DNA from: Gaiellasilicea sp963791905
GTDB lineage: Bacteria > Actinomycetota > Thermoleophilia > Gaiellales > Gaiellaceae
Direction: 5' to 3'
Assembly: GCA_963791905.1 (NCBI GenBank)
Contig: CAWBTX010000005.1
Location: 682,001-746,000 of the forward strand
DNA: 64,000 bases
The translations under genes were made by a program, and so were the position numbers. Position 1 is the stretch's first letter; each line of letters opens with the position of its first letter. The notes beneath the pieces were generated by a model that saw nothing but the letters and a program-made list of their open reading frames with translations, had not been told where the DNA came from and searched no databases. Shown here piece by piece: positions 8,518-17,468 of the stretch.

Positions 8518-9284
8518 CAGCTTGCGAGCCGGTACCCACGGACGGAGTCGACGACGAACTCCTTCGGGTAGGGGCCCGGAGGCTCGTCGTCCTTCGCAGG
8601 GAACTCGTAGATGCCGAGCATGAGCTGCATCGGATAGCCCGCCGACTGCTCGACGGTCTTTACCGGCTCTCCGTCGACGAAGAAGCTGACGCGCTCGGCC
8701 GTCCACTCCGCGCCGTACGTGTGGAGCTCGCGGGCGTCGATCGGAATAGACACCTGCGTGAAGTCGTCGACGATCTCTGGATCGCCGAACGGATGGACGC
8801 CGACGCCGACGGCCGCCGTGTCGGCGGCGACGTCGCGGCCGAAGATCTCGCAGACGCAGATCTCGGAGGAGCGCTCCGGCACGTCCCCGTAGCCGATCAT
8901 CCAGAGCGAGACCATCGCGCGCGGATCGTCGGTCGCCTTCGCGCGGAGCTCGATCCGCCCGTACCGCGGGAGGTAGAGGCGGACGTTTTCTTGCGCCTCC
9001 CGCACGACCGCCTCGGGACTGAACCTGTGCTGGCCCACGCCGCTGCCGACCGGACCCGCGAACAACCCGGTCTGGAGCGACGAGCAGCGGATCTCGCCGT
9101 CGAGCTCCGGGCACCAGGCCGGTTGGTCTGCCTCGATCATGAGGCGCAGGGTGCCGTCGCCCAGGCGGTAGCGCGCCGCCGAGCGCTCGCGGCTGCTCCA
9201 GTGCGGGAGGTAGTACGGGAGCCACCGGCCGAGGTCGAGCGTCTCGCCCTCGAACGTCTCCTCGAACTCGAGCTCGAAACGCAC
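8517..9284 (-). CDS. Glycoside hydrolase family 16-like protein with altered catalytic motif
   Basis: This 255-residue protein has the jelly-roll layout of GH16 beta-glucanases: an N-terminal EFEETFEG start, WLPYYLPHW, GRIELRAKATDDPRAMVSLWMIG, then the region where GH16 enzymes have ExDxxE. Here it reads EICVCE: both glutamates remain but the middle aspartate is cysteine. No signal peptide is visible, so it may act in the cytoplasm. Retained glutamates leave open weak hydrolase or transglycosylase activity, or a carbohydrate-binding role. The GTG at 9284 is the only start before the domain. It is divergent from the Tat-exported hydrolase gene. Confidence 0.75.
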   Translation of the reverse strand: MRFELEFEETFEGETLDLGRWLPYYLPHWSSRERSAARYRLGDGTLRLMIEADQPAWCPELDGEIRCSSLQTGLFAGPVGSGVGQHRFSPEAVVREAQENVRLYLPRYGRIELRAKATDDPRAMVSLWMIGYGDVPERSSEICVCEIFGRDVAADTAAVGVGVHPFGDPEIVDDFTQVSIPIDARELHTYGAEWTAERVSFFVDGEPVKTVEQSAGYPMQLMLGIYEFPAKDDEPPGPYPKEFVVDSVRGYRLAS

Positions 9285-9312
9285 GCGCGCGAGTCTTGCG
9301 AATCCGCCTGCC

Positions 9313-9341
9313 TTGCCGCGCCGTACCCCCTCCAGGACAAT
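9313..9341 (+). promoter_or_regulatory. Predicted promoter of the dienelactone hydrolase gene
   Basis: TTGCCG (9313-9318) and GACAAT (9336-9341) are separated by 17 bases. The transcript would start near 9348, six bases before an AGGAGGT ribosome site (9354-9360) that precedes the GTG at 9367. Two-thirds consensus at each box; not tested. Confidence 0.45.
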
Positions 9342-9366
9342 GGGACGCGCCTGAGGAGGTCGAGTC

Positions 9367-10260
9367 GTGACGGAGCTGCAGCGCTATCTGGCGGAGGAGG
9401 TGGCCGAGGACCACGCGGACGGCCTCGTGTCTCGGCGTGAGGCGTTACGCCGCCTGGGCTTGCTCGGGCTGAGCGGCGCCGCTGCCGCGTCGCTGCTTGC
9501 GGGCTTCGTGGCGGGCGAGGCAAAGGCGTTCGTGGCCTCGACGGCGGGAAAGGGCTCGCCGGACGTCGAGGCGGGCGTCCCGACGCGGGAGATCACGTTC
9601 CGGGGGCCGCAGGGCCGCAACCTGATGGGCGCCTGGGCCGCCGCGCGCCGGCCGCGCGGAGGCGTGCTGGTCATCCACGAGAACCGAGGGCTCAACGACT
9701 CGATCCGTGCGATCGCCGGACGACTCGCGACGAGCGGCTACTCCGCGCTGGCGATCGACCTGCTGTCGGAAGAAGGCGGTACCGGGTCGTTCTCCGACGA
9801 GTTCGAGGCGATGGCGGCGCTCGGCGCCGTTCCGCCGTCGCGCTTCGTCGCGGACATGAAGGCCGGCGTCACCGAGCTCCGCCGCCGCCTCCCGGGCAAG
9901 AAGGTCGCGGCGACGGGCTTCTGCTTCGGCGGCGGGATGACGTGGCTCCTGCTTGCGTCGAAGGAGGCTCGGCTGGCTGCCGCCGCGCCCTTCTACGGTC
10001 CCTTCCCGGAGGGTGGCAACCTCGCGGGCTCGAAGGCCGCCGTCCTCGGCATCTATGCAGAGCTCGACTCGAGGGTGAACGCGAGCCGAGCCGCGGCACG
10101 GGCGGCGCTGCGTAAGGCGGGTCTGAAGCACCAGATCGTCACCTACCCCGGTGTCGACCACGCGTTTTTCAACCCGACCGGCTCGCGCTACGACCCGGAG
10201 GCCGCGGCAGCCGCCTATCGCAAGCTGCTCAGCTGGTTCGGCACCCACGTCGCCACCTAA
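9367..10260 (+). CDS. Tat-exported dienelactone hydrolase family protein
   Basis: This is a 297-residue alpha/beta hydrolase. The N-terminus has a twin-arginine signal (SRREALRRLGLLGLSG followed by a hydrophobic stretch, about residues 22-50), implying export of a folded enzyme. The DLH triad is visible: nucleophile Cys in GFCFGGG, Asp in YAELDSRV, His in GVDHAF. Family members hydrolyse dienelactones or other carboxylic esters. The GTG start has a near-ideal AGGAGGT seven bases upstream. The frame is intact and monocistronic, with the next hydrolase starting 38 bases downstream from its own -10. Confidence 0.88.
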   Translation: MTELQRYLAEEVAEDHADGLVSRREALRRLGLLGLSGAAAASLLAGFVAGEAKAFVASTAGKGSPDVEAGVPTREITFRGPQGRNLMGAWAAARRPRGGVLVIHENRGLNDSIRAIAGRLATSGYSALAIDLLSEEGGTGSFSDEFEAMAALGAVPPSRFVADMKAGVTELRRRLPGKKVAATGFCFGGGMTWLLLASKEARLAAAAPFYGPFPEGGNLAGSKAAVLGIYAELDSRVNASRAAARAALRKAGLKHQIVTYPGVDHAFFNPTGSRYDPEAAAAAYRKLLSWFGTHVAT

Positions 10261-10286
10261 GAGGAGCGCGTCTCTTCGGCCGGGCG

Positions 10287-10292
10287 CATACT
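10287..10292 (+). promoter_or_regulatory. -10 box of a leaderless alpha/beta hydrolase transcript
   Basis: CATACT ends six bases before the GTG at 10299, so transcription should begin at the start codon. No ribosome-binding site lies upstream of that GTG. No convincing -35 box is seen. Confidence 0.4.
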
Positions 10293-10298
10293 GGCTGT

Positions 10299-11078
10299 GT
10301 GCCCGAGGCTCGCGTGAACGGCGTGACGCTCTACTACGAGGAGCGGGGCACCGGTGAGCCGATCTTCTGCATCCACGGCACCGGCAGCTCGTCGGCGCTG
10401 TGGGGCGAGGCGGCCGAGCAGCTCGGGAAGCGGGGCCGTGCGATCGTCTACGACCGCCGCGGCTTCTCGCGCAGCGAGCGGCCCGAGCCGTTCGTCACGG
10501 ACGTGCACCAGCACGCCGACGACGCGGCCGCGCTGATCGACGCGCTCGCCGCGGCGCCGGCGATCGTGATCGGGCGCAGCCAGGGCGGCGAGATCGCGGT
10601 CGACCTCGCCCTCCGGTACCCGGATCGCGTGCGAGCACTGGCGCTGCTGGAGGGAGGTGGGCTGTCGCTGAGCGAGCCGCTGAGGCGGTGGCTGGCAGAC
10701 CTCCATGCCGAGATGTTCGCCGCGGCCGACAACGACCCCGGCACCGTCGCCGAGACGGTACTGCGCCGTGTTCTCGGCGAGGCGGGCTGGGAGGGACTGC
10801 CCGAGCCGGCCAAGGAGATCTTCGTCGCCAACGGCCCGGCGATCGTCGCCGAGGAGCGTGGAGGTCTCCTCGACGTCACGGTCGAGCAGCTGCGGACGAT
10901 CGCCCAGCCAACGCTTCTCGTCGCCTCCGAAGAGTCGCCGCCGCCCCTTGCGGACGCTGCGAACGTCGTGGCAAGGGCCATCCCAGCGGCACGCGTCGAG
11001 TGGGTCGGCGGCGGCCACCTGATCGATCCGGCCCACCCGGCCGTGCTCGCCTTCGTCGACGAGGTCCTCGCTGCCTAA
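10299..11078 (+). CDS. Alpha/beta hydrolase
   Basis: This 259-residue cytosolic hydrolase has the full fold: oxyanion HGTGSSS near residue 26, the GFSRS segment, nucleophile elbow GRSQGG and C-terminal GGGHLIDP with the catalytic His; the likely acid is in the SEESPPP loop region but is not a clean match. It resembles small esterase/C-C hydrolase types; the substrate is unknown. The GTG start sits right after a -10-like CATACT, so it is probably read leaderless. The stop overlaps the convergent anti-sigma-like gene by four bases. Confidence 0.85.
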   Translation: MPEARVNGVTLYYEERGTGEPIFCIHGTGSSSALWGEAAEQLGKRGRAIVYDRRGFSRSERPEPFVTDVHQHADDAAALIDALAAAPAIVIGRSQGGEIAVDLALRYPDRVRALALLEGGGLSLSEPLRRWLADLHAEMFAAADNDPGTVAETVLRRVLGEAGWEGLPEPAKEIFVANGPAIVAEERGGLLDVTVEQLRTIAQPTLLVASEESPPPLADAANVVARAIPAARVEWVGGGHLIDPAHPAVLAFVDEVLAA

Positions 11079-11761
11079 GGAGTGACGTCGGCCGCGAGTC
11101 GTGCCGCCTCGTCCCGCGTCCCGGCGCCCTGGAGCAGGAACGCGACGCCGTCCTCCTCCCAGAGCAGTGCTCCGTCGGCGACGTCGAAGAGCTCCTTGTG
11201 GAAGGCCCCGTCCGCACCGACGACGGTGAAGACCCCCCGCGCTGCGCCCTCGATCCAGAGCGCGCTCAGCCCTCCGACCGTGACCTCGTCTGCGGTGCCG
11301 TTGACCGGGACGACCGAGATGCGCGTGCTTACATCGGCCGCCTGCCACTGCGTGAGCAAGGTGCCCGCGTAGGCCACCGAGACCATCCCGCCTCGGATGT
11401 CCTCGCGCATGTGGTAGCTGTCGGGGGTCCCGAGCGTAGGGATGGTTCTGATGCGGAACGGAACGACCGTTCCAGCGGCGTCGGGCGACACGGGAGGGCC
11501 GAGGTACGGACCGACGGCATCCGGTACGACCGCCTGCAACTCCGGCACGACCTCGACGTCGAACAGGTCGCGGAGCGCCGAGATCGCCGCCGGTGCGGCG
11601 GTGAGGCCGGCGAGCGCGGTAAGGGCCGCGAGTGCGACCAGCGTGTACCGGGCGCGGTACCGCGATGCGCGGCGCAGCAGCGCCGGGTCGAACGCGGGTG
11701 CGTCCGTGTCGAGCGTCCGCGCGACCGCCTGGAGGCGCAGCTCGAGCTCGCGCTCAGTCAT
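11075..11761 (-). CDS. Membrane protein encoded with the ECF sigma factor (probable anti-sigma or sensor partner)
   Basis: The product is 228 residues. A cytoplasmic arginine-rich N-terminus is followed by one membrane segment (about residues 37-60, TLVALAALTALAGLTAAPAA) and a roughly 165-residue outer domain. No HxxxCxxC zinc anti-sigma motif is present. The ATG at 11761 overlaps the sigma gene's stop by eight bases, so the two are translationally coupled. By position it should control or sense for the sigma factor. The outer domain is not recognised. Confidence 0.7.
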   Translation of the reverse strand: MTERELELRLQAVARTLDTDAPAFDPALLRRASRYRARYTLVALAALTALAGLTAAPAAISALRDLFDVEVVPELQAVVPDAVGPYLGPPVSPDAAGTVVPFRIRTIPTLGTPDSYHMREDIRGGMVSVAYAGTLLTQWQAADVSTRISVVPVNGTADEVTVGGLSALWIEGAARGVFTVVGADGAFHKELFDVADGALLWEEDGVAFLLQGAGTRDEAARLAADVTP

Positions 11762-12341
11762 GCGCTTCCTCCAGCAGTGCGTTGAGCCGCCGCCGGGCGC
11801 GAAGGAGTCGGACGCGGAACGCTCCGGTCGAGGTGCCCGCGAGCATCGCGGCCTCGCCGTCGGGCAGTTCCGCGAAGTAGCGTAGGACGATTGCCAGGCG
11901 GTCGGCGTCGGAGAGCCGTGCGAGCGCACGCAGGACCGTCTCCGTCTCCTCGCGCTCGAGGACCGCCTCGTCCGCGCCCGCGGTCGGTGCCTCGTGACGC
12001 TCTGCCGCGCGCGTGCCGAGCCGCTCGTGCCGCCGTTCGGCGCGCCGCACGTTGTGCGCCTCGTTGATGACGATCTTGAGCAGCCACGGCCTGAAGGCGG
12101 CGTCGCGGCGGAAGCGGCGCAGAGAGCGGTACGCCTTCACATGCGCGTTCTGAACGGCCTCCTCCGCGCCGCCGTTCCAGCCCGTGATCGCGGCGGCGAC
12201 GCGGTAGGCGAGGCGCTCGTGCGGCCGCACGAGCGTCGCGTAGGCCTCGTGATCGCCGGTCGCGGCCCGCGCAGCGAGCGCCGCTTCGCCGGCGCACGCC
12301 GCCTGCTGCAGCGGGAGCTCGACCGAGTAGTCGGTGGCCAT
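11754..12341 (-). CDS. ECF-type RNA polymerase sigma factor
   Basis: The 195-residue protein has sigma region 2 (AYATLVRPHERLAYRVAAAITG, then AEEAVQNAHVKAYRSLRRF with the DNA-melting helix) and region 4 (LARLSDADRLAIVLRYFAELPDGEAAMLAG, then STGAFRVRLLRARRRL). The linker is about 40 residues. It directs RNA polymerase to a dedicated promoter set. The upstream region has TGTTACA about 16 bases before GTGTAA on the minus strand, a possible self-regulated promoter, but it matches no group consensus I can name. The next gene encodes its likely membrane partner. Confidence 0.92.
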   Translation of the reverse strand: MATDYSVELPLQQAACAGEAALAARAATGDHEAYATLVRPHERLAYRVAAAITGWNGGAEEAVQNAHVKAYRSLRRFRRDAAFRPWLLKIVINEAHNVRRAERRHERLGTRAAERHEAPTAGADEAVLEREETETVLRALARLSDADRLAIVLRYFAELPDGEAAMLAGTSTGAFRVRLLRARRRLNALLEEAHD

Positions 12342-12419
12342 CTGCCTCTCTTACACCCTGAGCGGGCCGGATGTAACACCGGGCCGCCTCGGCGCGTACC
12401 CGGCACATGCGCCGCGGGC

Positions 12420-13770
12420 CTAGGGCCGCACGTTCTGGTTCAGGCGAAAGACGTTGTCCGGGTCCCAGGCACGCTTGAGAGCGACGAGCCGCTCGTACTT
12501 CGCGTCGCCGTAGATCGAGCGGACGACGTCATCGCCTGACTCGGCCACGTCGTTCACGTAGCGCCCGGCCATCGTGAACGGCTCCAGGGCGGCCATCGCG
12601 TTCCGGCCCCACGCGACGTTCTCCTCGTCCGCATCCGGGTCGTCCCAGAGCGCTTCGGCGCTCACCCAGAACTCGGCCCCTCGACCCGTGAAGGCCGTCG
12701 CATCCTCCGCGACCCGGCCGATCGCCCGGCCCCACGACCAGATCGAGAACGAACCGGCACCGCCCGATTGCGCGATCTGCTCGACGCACCGATCCACCAT
12801 CTCGTCGGGCAGCGTCGGCGCGAAGCCGCTCTTCATGTAGAAGCGGTGGCCCCACTCCATGGCGTCGTCGTTGGCGTGCTGCGCCTCGAGGTAGGTCATT
12901 GGCTTGAACGTGTCGACGACCGGAGGGCCGTACTCCCGGATCGGCGCGAGGTCGCGCACAGCCTGCTCCGGCGGCCCACAGTGATGGGCGCTGATCCACA
13001 CGGCCGACCCGCCCGCCGGCAGCCCGGGCCCGAACCCCAGGGTCGCCATGACCTCGTCCGGCGAGGACTCGACGAACGCCCGGAAGAGCGCGGCGACCTC
13101 GCCGTGCTCGCTCGACCGGGTGCAGGACGAAGCCGTAGGTGACGGCGTGGGCCAGCGGATGGAGCCGGAACTCGAACGAGGTCGCGATCCCGAAGTTCGC
13201 CCCGGCTCCTCGGAGGCCCCAGAAGAGGTCGGCATTCTCGTCCTCGCTCGCACGCACGACCCGGCCGTCTGCGGTCACGAGCTCGACGGCAAGCAGGTTG
13301 TCGATCGTCAGGCCGTGCTTGCGGTGCAGCCGTCCCATGCCGCCGCCGAGGGTGAGCCCGGCGACGCCGGTGTGGGAGACGACACCGACGGGGCAGACGA
13401 GGTCGAACGCCTGCGCCGCGTCGTCGAGCTCGGCCAGGAGCGCACCGCCGTTCACGCGCGCCGAACGAGCCTTCGGGTCGACCTCGGCCCCGCGCATGCG
13501 TGACAGGTCGATGACGATGCCGCCGTCGCAGGTCGAGAGCCCGCTGATGCTGTGCCCGCCGCTCCGGACGGCCACGATGAGGTCCTGCTCCCGCGCGAAG
13601 CGCACGGCCGCGATGACGTCGGCGGTGCCGGTCGGCCTGACGACGAGCGCCGGCCGCCGGTCGACCATCCCGTTCCAGACCACGCGCGCGGCGTCGTAGT
13701 CCTGGTCGCCAGGCACTGCGACCTCGCCCGCGAACTCGTCGCGGAAGGCGGCTGACGGCTCCTGAGCCAT
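12420..13770 (-). CDS. FAD-binding (BBE-type) oxidoreductase, one frame break
   Basis: This is a berberine-bridge/6-hydroxynicotine-oxidase-type flavoprotein of about 449 residues. The PCMH FAD domain starts with RPALVVRPTGTADVIAAVRFARE. The covalent FAD histidine is in VRSGGHSISG, followed by GVAGLTLGGGMG. The second covalent site, a cysteine in most bicovalent members, is absent. The C-terminal BBE segment PDNVFRLNQNV is present. A one-base insertion near 13110 breaks the frame after FVLHPVE. Such enzymes oxidise sugars, alkaloids or cyclic alcohols with O2; the substrate is unknown. It is divergent from the metE-like gene, with starts 20 bases apart. Confidence 0.88.
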
Positions 13771-13777
13771 GCCCGGA

Positions 13778-13783
13778 TACGGT
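13778..13783 (+). promoter_or_regulatory. -10 box of a leaderless metE-like transcript
   Basis: TACGGT (TANNNT class) ends seven bases before the ATG at 13791, leaving no room for a ribosome-binding site. The whole cassette at 13791-18157 would be expressed from it. Confidence 0.45.
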
Positions 13784-13790
13784 AGACGGA

Positions 13791-14828
13791 ATGGAGGTAC
13801 AGGACCGTCTGCTCACGACGGTCGTCGGCAGCTATCCGCAGCCGGGCTGGCTGATCGACCGCGACCGGCTGGGCGATCGCCTGCCGCCGCGGGTGCGGGC
13901 GCTCGAGCTCTGGCGCGTCGCCGAGCCGCTCCTCGAGGAGGCTCAGGACGACGCAACGCGGCTCGCGGTCGGGGACATGGAGCTGGCCGGCGTGGACGTG
14001 GTCACCGACGGCGAGATGCGACGCGAGAGCTACTCGAACCGGTTCGCGACCGCGCTCGACGGCGTCGACCTGGACACGCCCGGCGTCGCCATGGACCGCA
14101 CCGGGCACCCGAACCCGGTGCCGCGGGTCGTCGGGCCGATCCGCCGCACCCGGCCGGTCGAGGTGCGCGACGTCGAGTTCCTCCGCTCGATCACCGACCG
14201 CCGGATCAAGATCACCGTGCCGGGGCCGTTCACGATGACGCAGCAGGCCCAGAACGACCACTATCCCGACGGACGCAGCCTGGCGCTCGCGTACGCCGAC
14301 GCGGTCAACGACGAGCTGCGCGATCTCAAGGCGGCGGGCGCGGACGTCGTCCAGATCGACGAGCCGTACCTCCAGGCGCGCCCCGAGCCGGCACGCGAGT
14401 ACGCGGTCGAGGCGATCAACCGGGCGCTCGACGGGATCGAGGGCGACACCGTCCTGCATACCTGCTTCGGCTACGCGCACATCGTCCACGACCGGCTGCC
14501 CGGCTACCCGTTCCTGCGCGAGCTCGACGACTGCGCCGCCACCCACATCTCGCTGGAAGCGGCGCAGCCCGACCTGGATCCCGAGGTCCTGCGCGCCCTC
14601 CCGAGCAAGACGATCGTCCTCGGCGTCCTCGACCTGGGCGCGAGCGAGGTCGAGACCCCGGAGGTCGTCGCGAACCGGATCCGCCGCGCGCTCACCGTGG
14701 TCCCGCCCGAGCGGCTCGTGGTCGCGCCGGACTGCGGGATGAAGTACCTCCCGCGCGAGCGCGCATTCGGCAAGCTGCAGGCGATGGTTGCCGGTGCGCG
14801 ACTCGTCCGGGAGGATCTCGGCGTTTGA
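13791..14828 (+). CDS. MetE-like (cobalamin-independent methionine synthase C-terminal domain) protein
   Basis: This 345-residue protein has only the MetE catalytic-type barrel, half the size of true MetE. Conserved features are VVGSYPQPGW at the start, DGEMRRESY, the TVPGPFTMT loop, VQIDEPYL, and the zinc-site elements HTCFG and APDCGMKYL. Relatives include methyltransferases and thiol (coenzyme M-type) transferases that activate a sulfur nucleophile on zinc. With a GST and a CoA ligase in the same operon, thiol transfer is plausible but unproven. The transcript is probably leaderless. The stop overlaps the next start (TTGA). Confidence 0.85.
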   Translation: MEVQDRLLTTVVGSYPQPGWLIDRDRLGDRLPPRVRALELWRVAEPLLEEAQDDATRLAVGDMELAGVDVVTDGEMRRESYSNRFATALDGVDLDTPGVAMDRTGHPNPVPRVVGPIRRTRPVEVRDVEFLRSITDRRIKITVPGPFTMTQQAQNDHYPDGRSLALAYADAVNDELRDLKAAGADVVQIDEPYLQARPEPAREYAVEAINRALDGIEGDTVLHTCFGYAHIVHDRLPGYPFLRELDDCAATHISLEAAQPDLDPEVLRALPSKTIVLGVLDLGASEVETPEVVANRIRRALTVVPPERLVVAPDCGMKYLPRERAFGKLQAMVAGARLVREDLGV

Positions 14829-15571
14829 AGCCGGCCACCCACATCGCGCAGGCCTACCCCGACCGGGTCGAGGTGCGCGGACGCGATCTCACCGGCGACC
14901 TCATGGGCAGGCTCAGCTTCACCGAGTACTTCCACCTGCTGCTGACCGGCCGCGAGCCGACCAAGGACCAGCGTTTCTTCCTCGACGTGCTCCTCGTCGC
15001 GATCGCAGAGCACGGCCTGATGCCGACCAACGTCGCCTCCCGCATGACGCTCGCCGCCGACCCGGGCTCGCTGCAGGGCGCTGTCGCCGCGGGGATCCTC
15101 GGCTGCGGACCGGTGATCCTCGGCACCTCCGAGGAGTGCGCACGGCTGCTCGAGGAGGCAAATGCGTCGGGTCGTCCGCCGCTCGAGCTGGCGCGCGGGA
15201 TCCACGCGATGGACGGGAAGGTGCCCGGGTTCGGCCATCCGGTGCACAAGCCCGTCGATCCGCGAGCCGTCCGCATCCTCGAGCTCGCGGACGAGCAGGG
15301 CGTCAGCGGCACCTATGTCGCGCTCGCGCGGGGCTTCGAGAGCGCCGTCGCCGAGGTCTGGGAAGCGCCGCTGACGATGAACGTCTCGATGCCGATCGCG
15401 GCGGTCCTGCTCGACCTGGGCTTTCCGGCCGACGCGACGAAGGCGGTTCCGATCCTGGCCCGCACGGCGAGCCTGCTCGCGCACCTGGCCGAGGAACAGC
15501 GGGAACCGATCGGATTCGTCCTCGCGCGCGAGGCGGAGGCGGCGATCGAGTACGAGCGTCCCGATGCTTGA
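14825..15571 (+). CDS. Citrate synthase / citryl-CoA lyase family protein
   Basis: The 248-residue protein aligns with the short citryl-CoA lyase-type members of the citrate synthase fold. It has the RDLTGDLMGRLSFTEYFHLLLTG opening, GxxxxxxASRMTLAADPGSLQGAVAAGIL, the key histidine in VPGFGHPVHKP and the APLTMNVSMPIAAVLLDLGF core. It lacks the N-terminal third of true citrate synthase. It probably makes or cleaves a C-C bond next to a CoA thioester. The TTG start overlaps the metE-like stop, and its own stop overlaps the ligase start by eight bases. Confidence 0.85.
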   Translation: MKPATHIAQAYPDRVEVRGRDLTGDLMGRLSFTEYFHLLLTGREPTKDQRFFLDVLLVAIAEHGLMPTNVASRMTLAADPGSLQGAVAAGILGCGPVILGTSEECARLLEEANASGRPPLELARGIHAMDGKVPGFGHPVHKPVDPRAVRILELADEQGVSGTYVALARGFESAVAEVWEAPLTMNVSMPIAAVLLDLGFPADATKAVPILARTASLLAHLAEEQREPIGFVLAREAEAAIEYERPDA

Positions 15572-17468
15572 CCCCGAGGTCGAGTCCCGCCCCTGGTCCG
15601 AGCAGCTCGAGCTCGACGACGCGAGCTACCGCACGCAGCTCGCCTACCTCTTCGACCGCTCCGCCTTCTACCGCGAGAAGCTGACGGCGGCGGGGGTCGG
15701 CTCCGCCGAGGAGGCGGGCGGGCTGTCCGACATCGCCCGCTTGCCGCTCACCGACAAGCATGAGCTCCGGGCGGCGGTCGCACCGCGCAACCCGATCGGA
15801 ACGCATCTCTGCGTCGCGCCGTCCGAGATCGTCCGCATCTACTCGACGAGCGGCACGACCGGCGCGCCCACCTACGTGCCGCTCACGGCGGGCGACCTCG
15901 ACAACTGGCTGACGGGGTCGTCGCGCAGCTACGCCGCGTCGGGTGTCGTCGCCGGAGAGCGGGTCGTCACCACGTACGACGCCGGGCCGTTCGTCGCCGG
16001 CGCGGCCCTGGCCTCCTTCGACCGCATCGGTCTCAGCCACATTCCCTTCGGGACCGGCAACACCGAGCGCCTCATGCAGGCGATCGAGCGCCTTCGTCCC
16101 GAGGCGGCCGTGTTGACCCCGTCGTACGCCGCCTACCTCGCGGAGACGTTCGACCTCCGCCAATCGAGCGTCGAGCGCGTCCTGGTCGCGGGGGAGCCGG
16201 GCGGCGGCGAGCCGGCCTTCCGCGCCAAGCTCGAGGAGGGCTGGGGCGCGAAGGTGACCGAGGCGATGGGGGTCGGCGACATCGGCGTCTCGCTGTGGGG
16301 CGAGTGCGAGGAGCAGGACGGAATGCATCTCGGCGCGCGCGGCTTCGTGCACGTCGAGCTGATCGATCCCGACAGCGAGTCCGCGCTCGAGCTGAGGGAC
16401 CGCGCGAGCGGCGAGCTCGTGCTGACGCACCTGCAGCACCGGGCGGCCCCGTTGCTCCGCTTCCGCACGCGCGACCACGTCCAGGTGCGGACGAGCCCGT
16501 GCCGGTGTGGGCGTACCGGCCCCCGAGTGCGCTGCATCGGGCGTACCGACGACATGCTCATCGTCCGCGGCGTCAACGTCTTCCCGTCGGCGGTGCGCGA
16601 GGTCGTGAGCGAGTTCGCGCCTCTGGTGAGCGGCCTCATCCTGATCCGGCCGCGGAGCACGGGCGTGAAGCAGGAGCCGCCGTTGCCCGTCAGCGTCGAG
16701 CTGGCGCAGGGCGGCAGCGCCGACCTCGCGCTGACGGAGGCGATCCGCGAGAGACTACGCAGCGTGCTCGTGGTGCAGACGCGCGTAGAGCTCGTTCCGT
16801 GGGGAACGTTGCAGCGCAGCGAGTACAAGTCGAAACTCGTCGAGCACGCGGTGAGGAGGCCGATGCGAAAGCTTCAGAGCCAGGGCGTGCACCACATCAC
16901 GCTGACCGGGGCGAACCGGCAGACGTCGATCGATTTCTGGGAGGGCGTGCTCGGCATGCCGTTCGTGTTCGAGCAGCCGAACCTCGACAACGAGTTGGAG
17001 AGCCATCTCTACTTCGACCCCGGCGACGGGCGCCTCATCACCGTCTTCACCAACGAGGAGCGCGAGCCCGATCCGACCCGCACGGCCACGGAGCAGGGCT
17101 GCGTCCACCACATCGCGTTCTCGCTGTCGCAGGCGACCTTCCGCCAGACGGTGGAGCGACTCGACGAGCGCGGCATCCGGCACAGCGGCGTCAAGGACCG
17201 AGGGTTCATGGACTCGATCTACTTCGAGGATCCACTCGGACTCCTCATCGAGCTGGCGTCCTATCGCTTCGAGCCGCCGTTCGGCTACACGCACTCCGAC
17301 GTCCTGCTCGAGGCCCACAAGCTCCGGGTCGAACGCGGCGACTACAACATCGCCGAGGAGCACCTCGCGGACGCGATCGAGGCGCTCGTCCGGCGCTCGC
17401 GGCCGTCGCTCTCGGACGACCGGACGCCGAAGGAGCCGTACCAACGACAACGGGAGGAGGTCTCATGA
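15564..17468 (+). CDS. Phenylacetate-CoA ligase-like protein joined in frame to a VOC-family protein
   Basis: The 634-codon frame holds two proteins' worth of sequence. Residues 1-433 are a PaaK-type adenylate-forming ligase: YSTSGTTGAPTYVPL (P-loop), EPGGGEPAFR, GECEEQDGMHL, TDDMLIVRGVNVFPS. Residues about 434-634 are a VOC/glyoxalase-type protein with metal ligands in VHHITLTG, CVHHIAFS and LGLLIELAS. At the junction, TGAGGAGG and an ATG (16863) form a stop-plus-ribosome-site arrangement one frame away. A lost or gained base could therefore have fused two genes; a genuine fusion is the alternative. The ligase would load an aromatic or other acid onto CoA. Confidence 0.82.
   Translation: MLDPEVESRPWSEQLELDDASYRTQLAYLFDRSAFYREKLTAAGVGSAEEAGGLSDIARLPLTDKHELRAAVAPRNPIGTHLCVAPSEIVRIYSTSGTTGAPTYVPLTAGDLDNWLTGSSRSYAASGVVAGERVVTTYDAGPFVAGAALASFDRIGLSHIPFGTGNTERLMQAIERLRPEAAVLTPSYAAYLAETFDLRQSSVERVLVAGEPGGGEPAFRAKLEEGWGAKVTEAMGVGDIGVSLWGECEEQDGMHLGARGFVHVELIDPDSESALELRDRASGELVLTHLQHRAAPLLRFRTRDHVQVRTSPCRCGRTGPRVRCIGRTDDMLIVRGVNVFPSAVREVVSEFAPLVSGLILIRPRSTGVKQEPPLPVSVELAQGGSADLALTEAIRERLRSVLVVQTRVELVPWGTLQRSEYKSKLVEHAVRRPMRKLQSQGVHHITLTGANRQTSIDFWEGVLGMPFVFEQPNLDNELESHLYFDPGDGRLITVFTNEEREPDPTRTATEQGCVHHIAFSLSQATFRQTVERLDERGIRHSGVKDRGFMDSIYFEDPLGLLIELASYRFEPPFGYTHSDVLLEAHKLRVERGDYNIAEEHLADAIEALVRRSRPSLSDDRTPKEPYQRQREEVS

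Noticed and set aside
8269..8571. 100-codon plus-strand frame between the threonine-synthase-like and GH16 genes
   Set aside because: No ribosome site, no domain, runs through the hairpins and both inverted-repeat ends and into the GH16 gene on the other strand.
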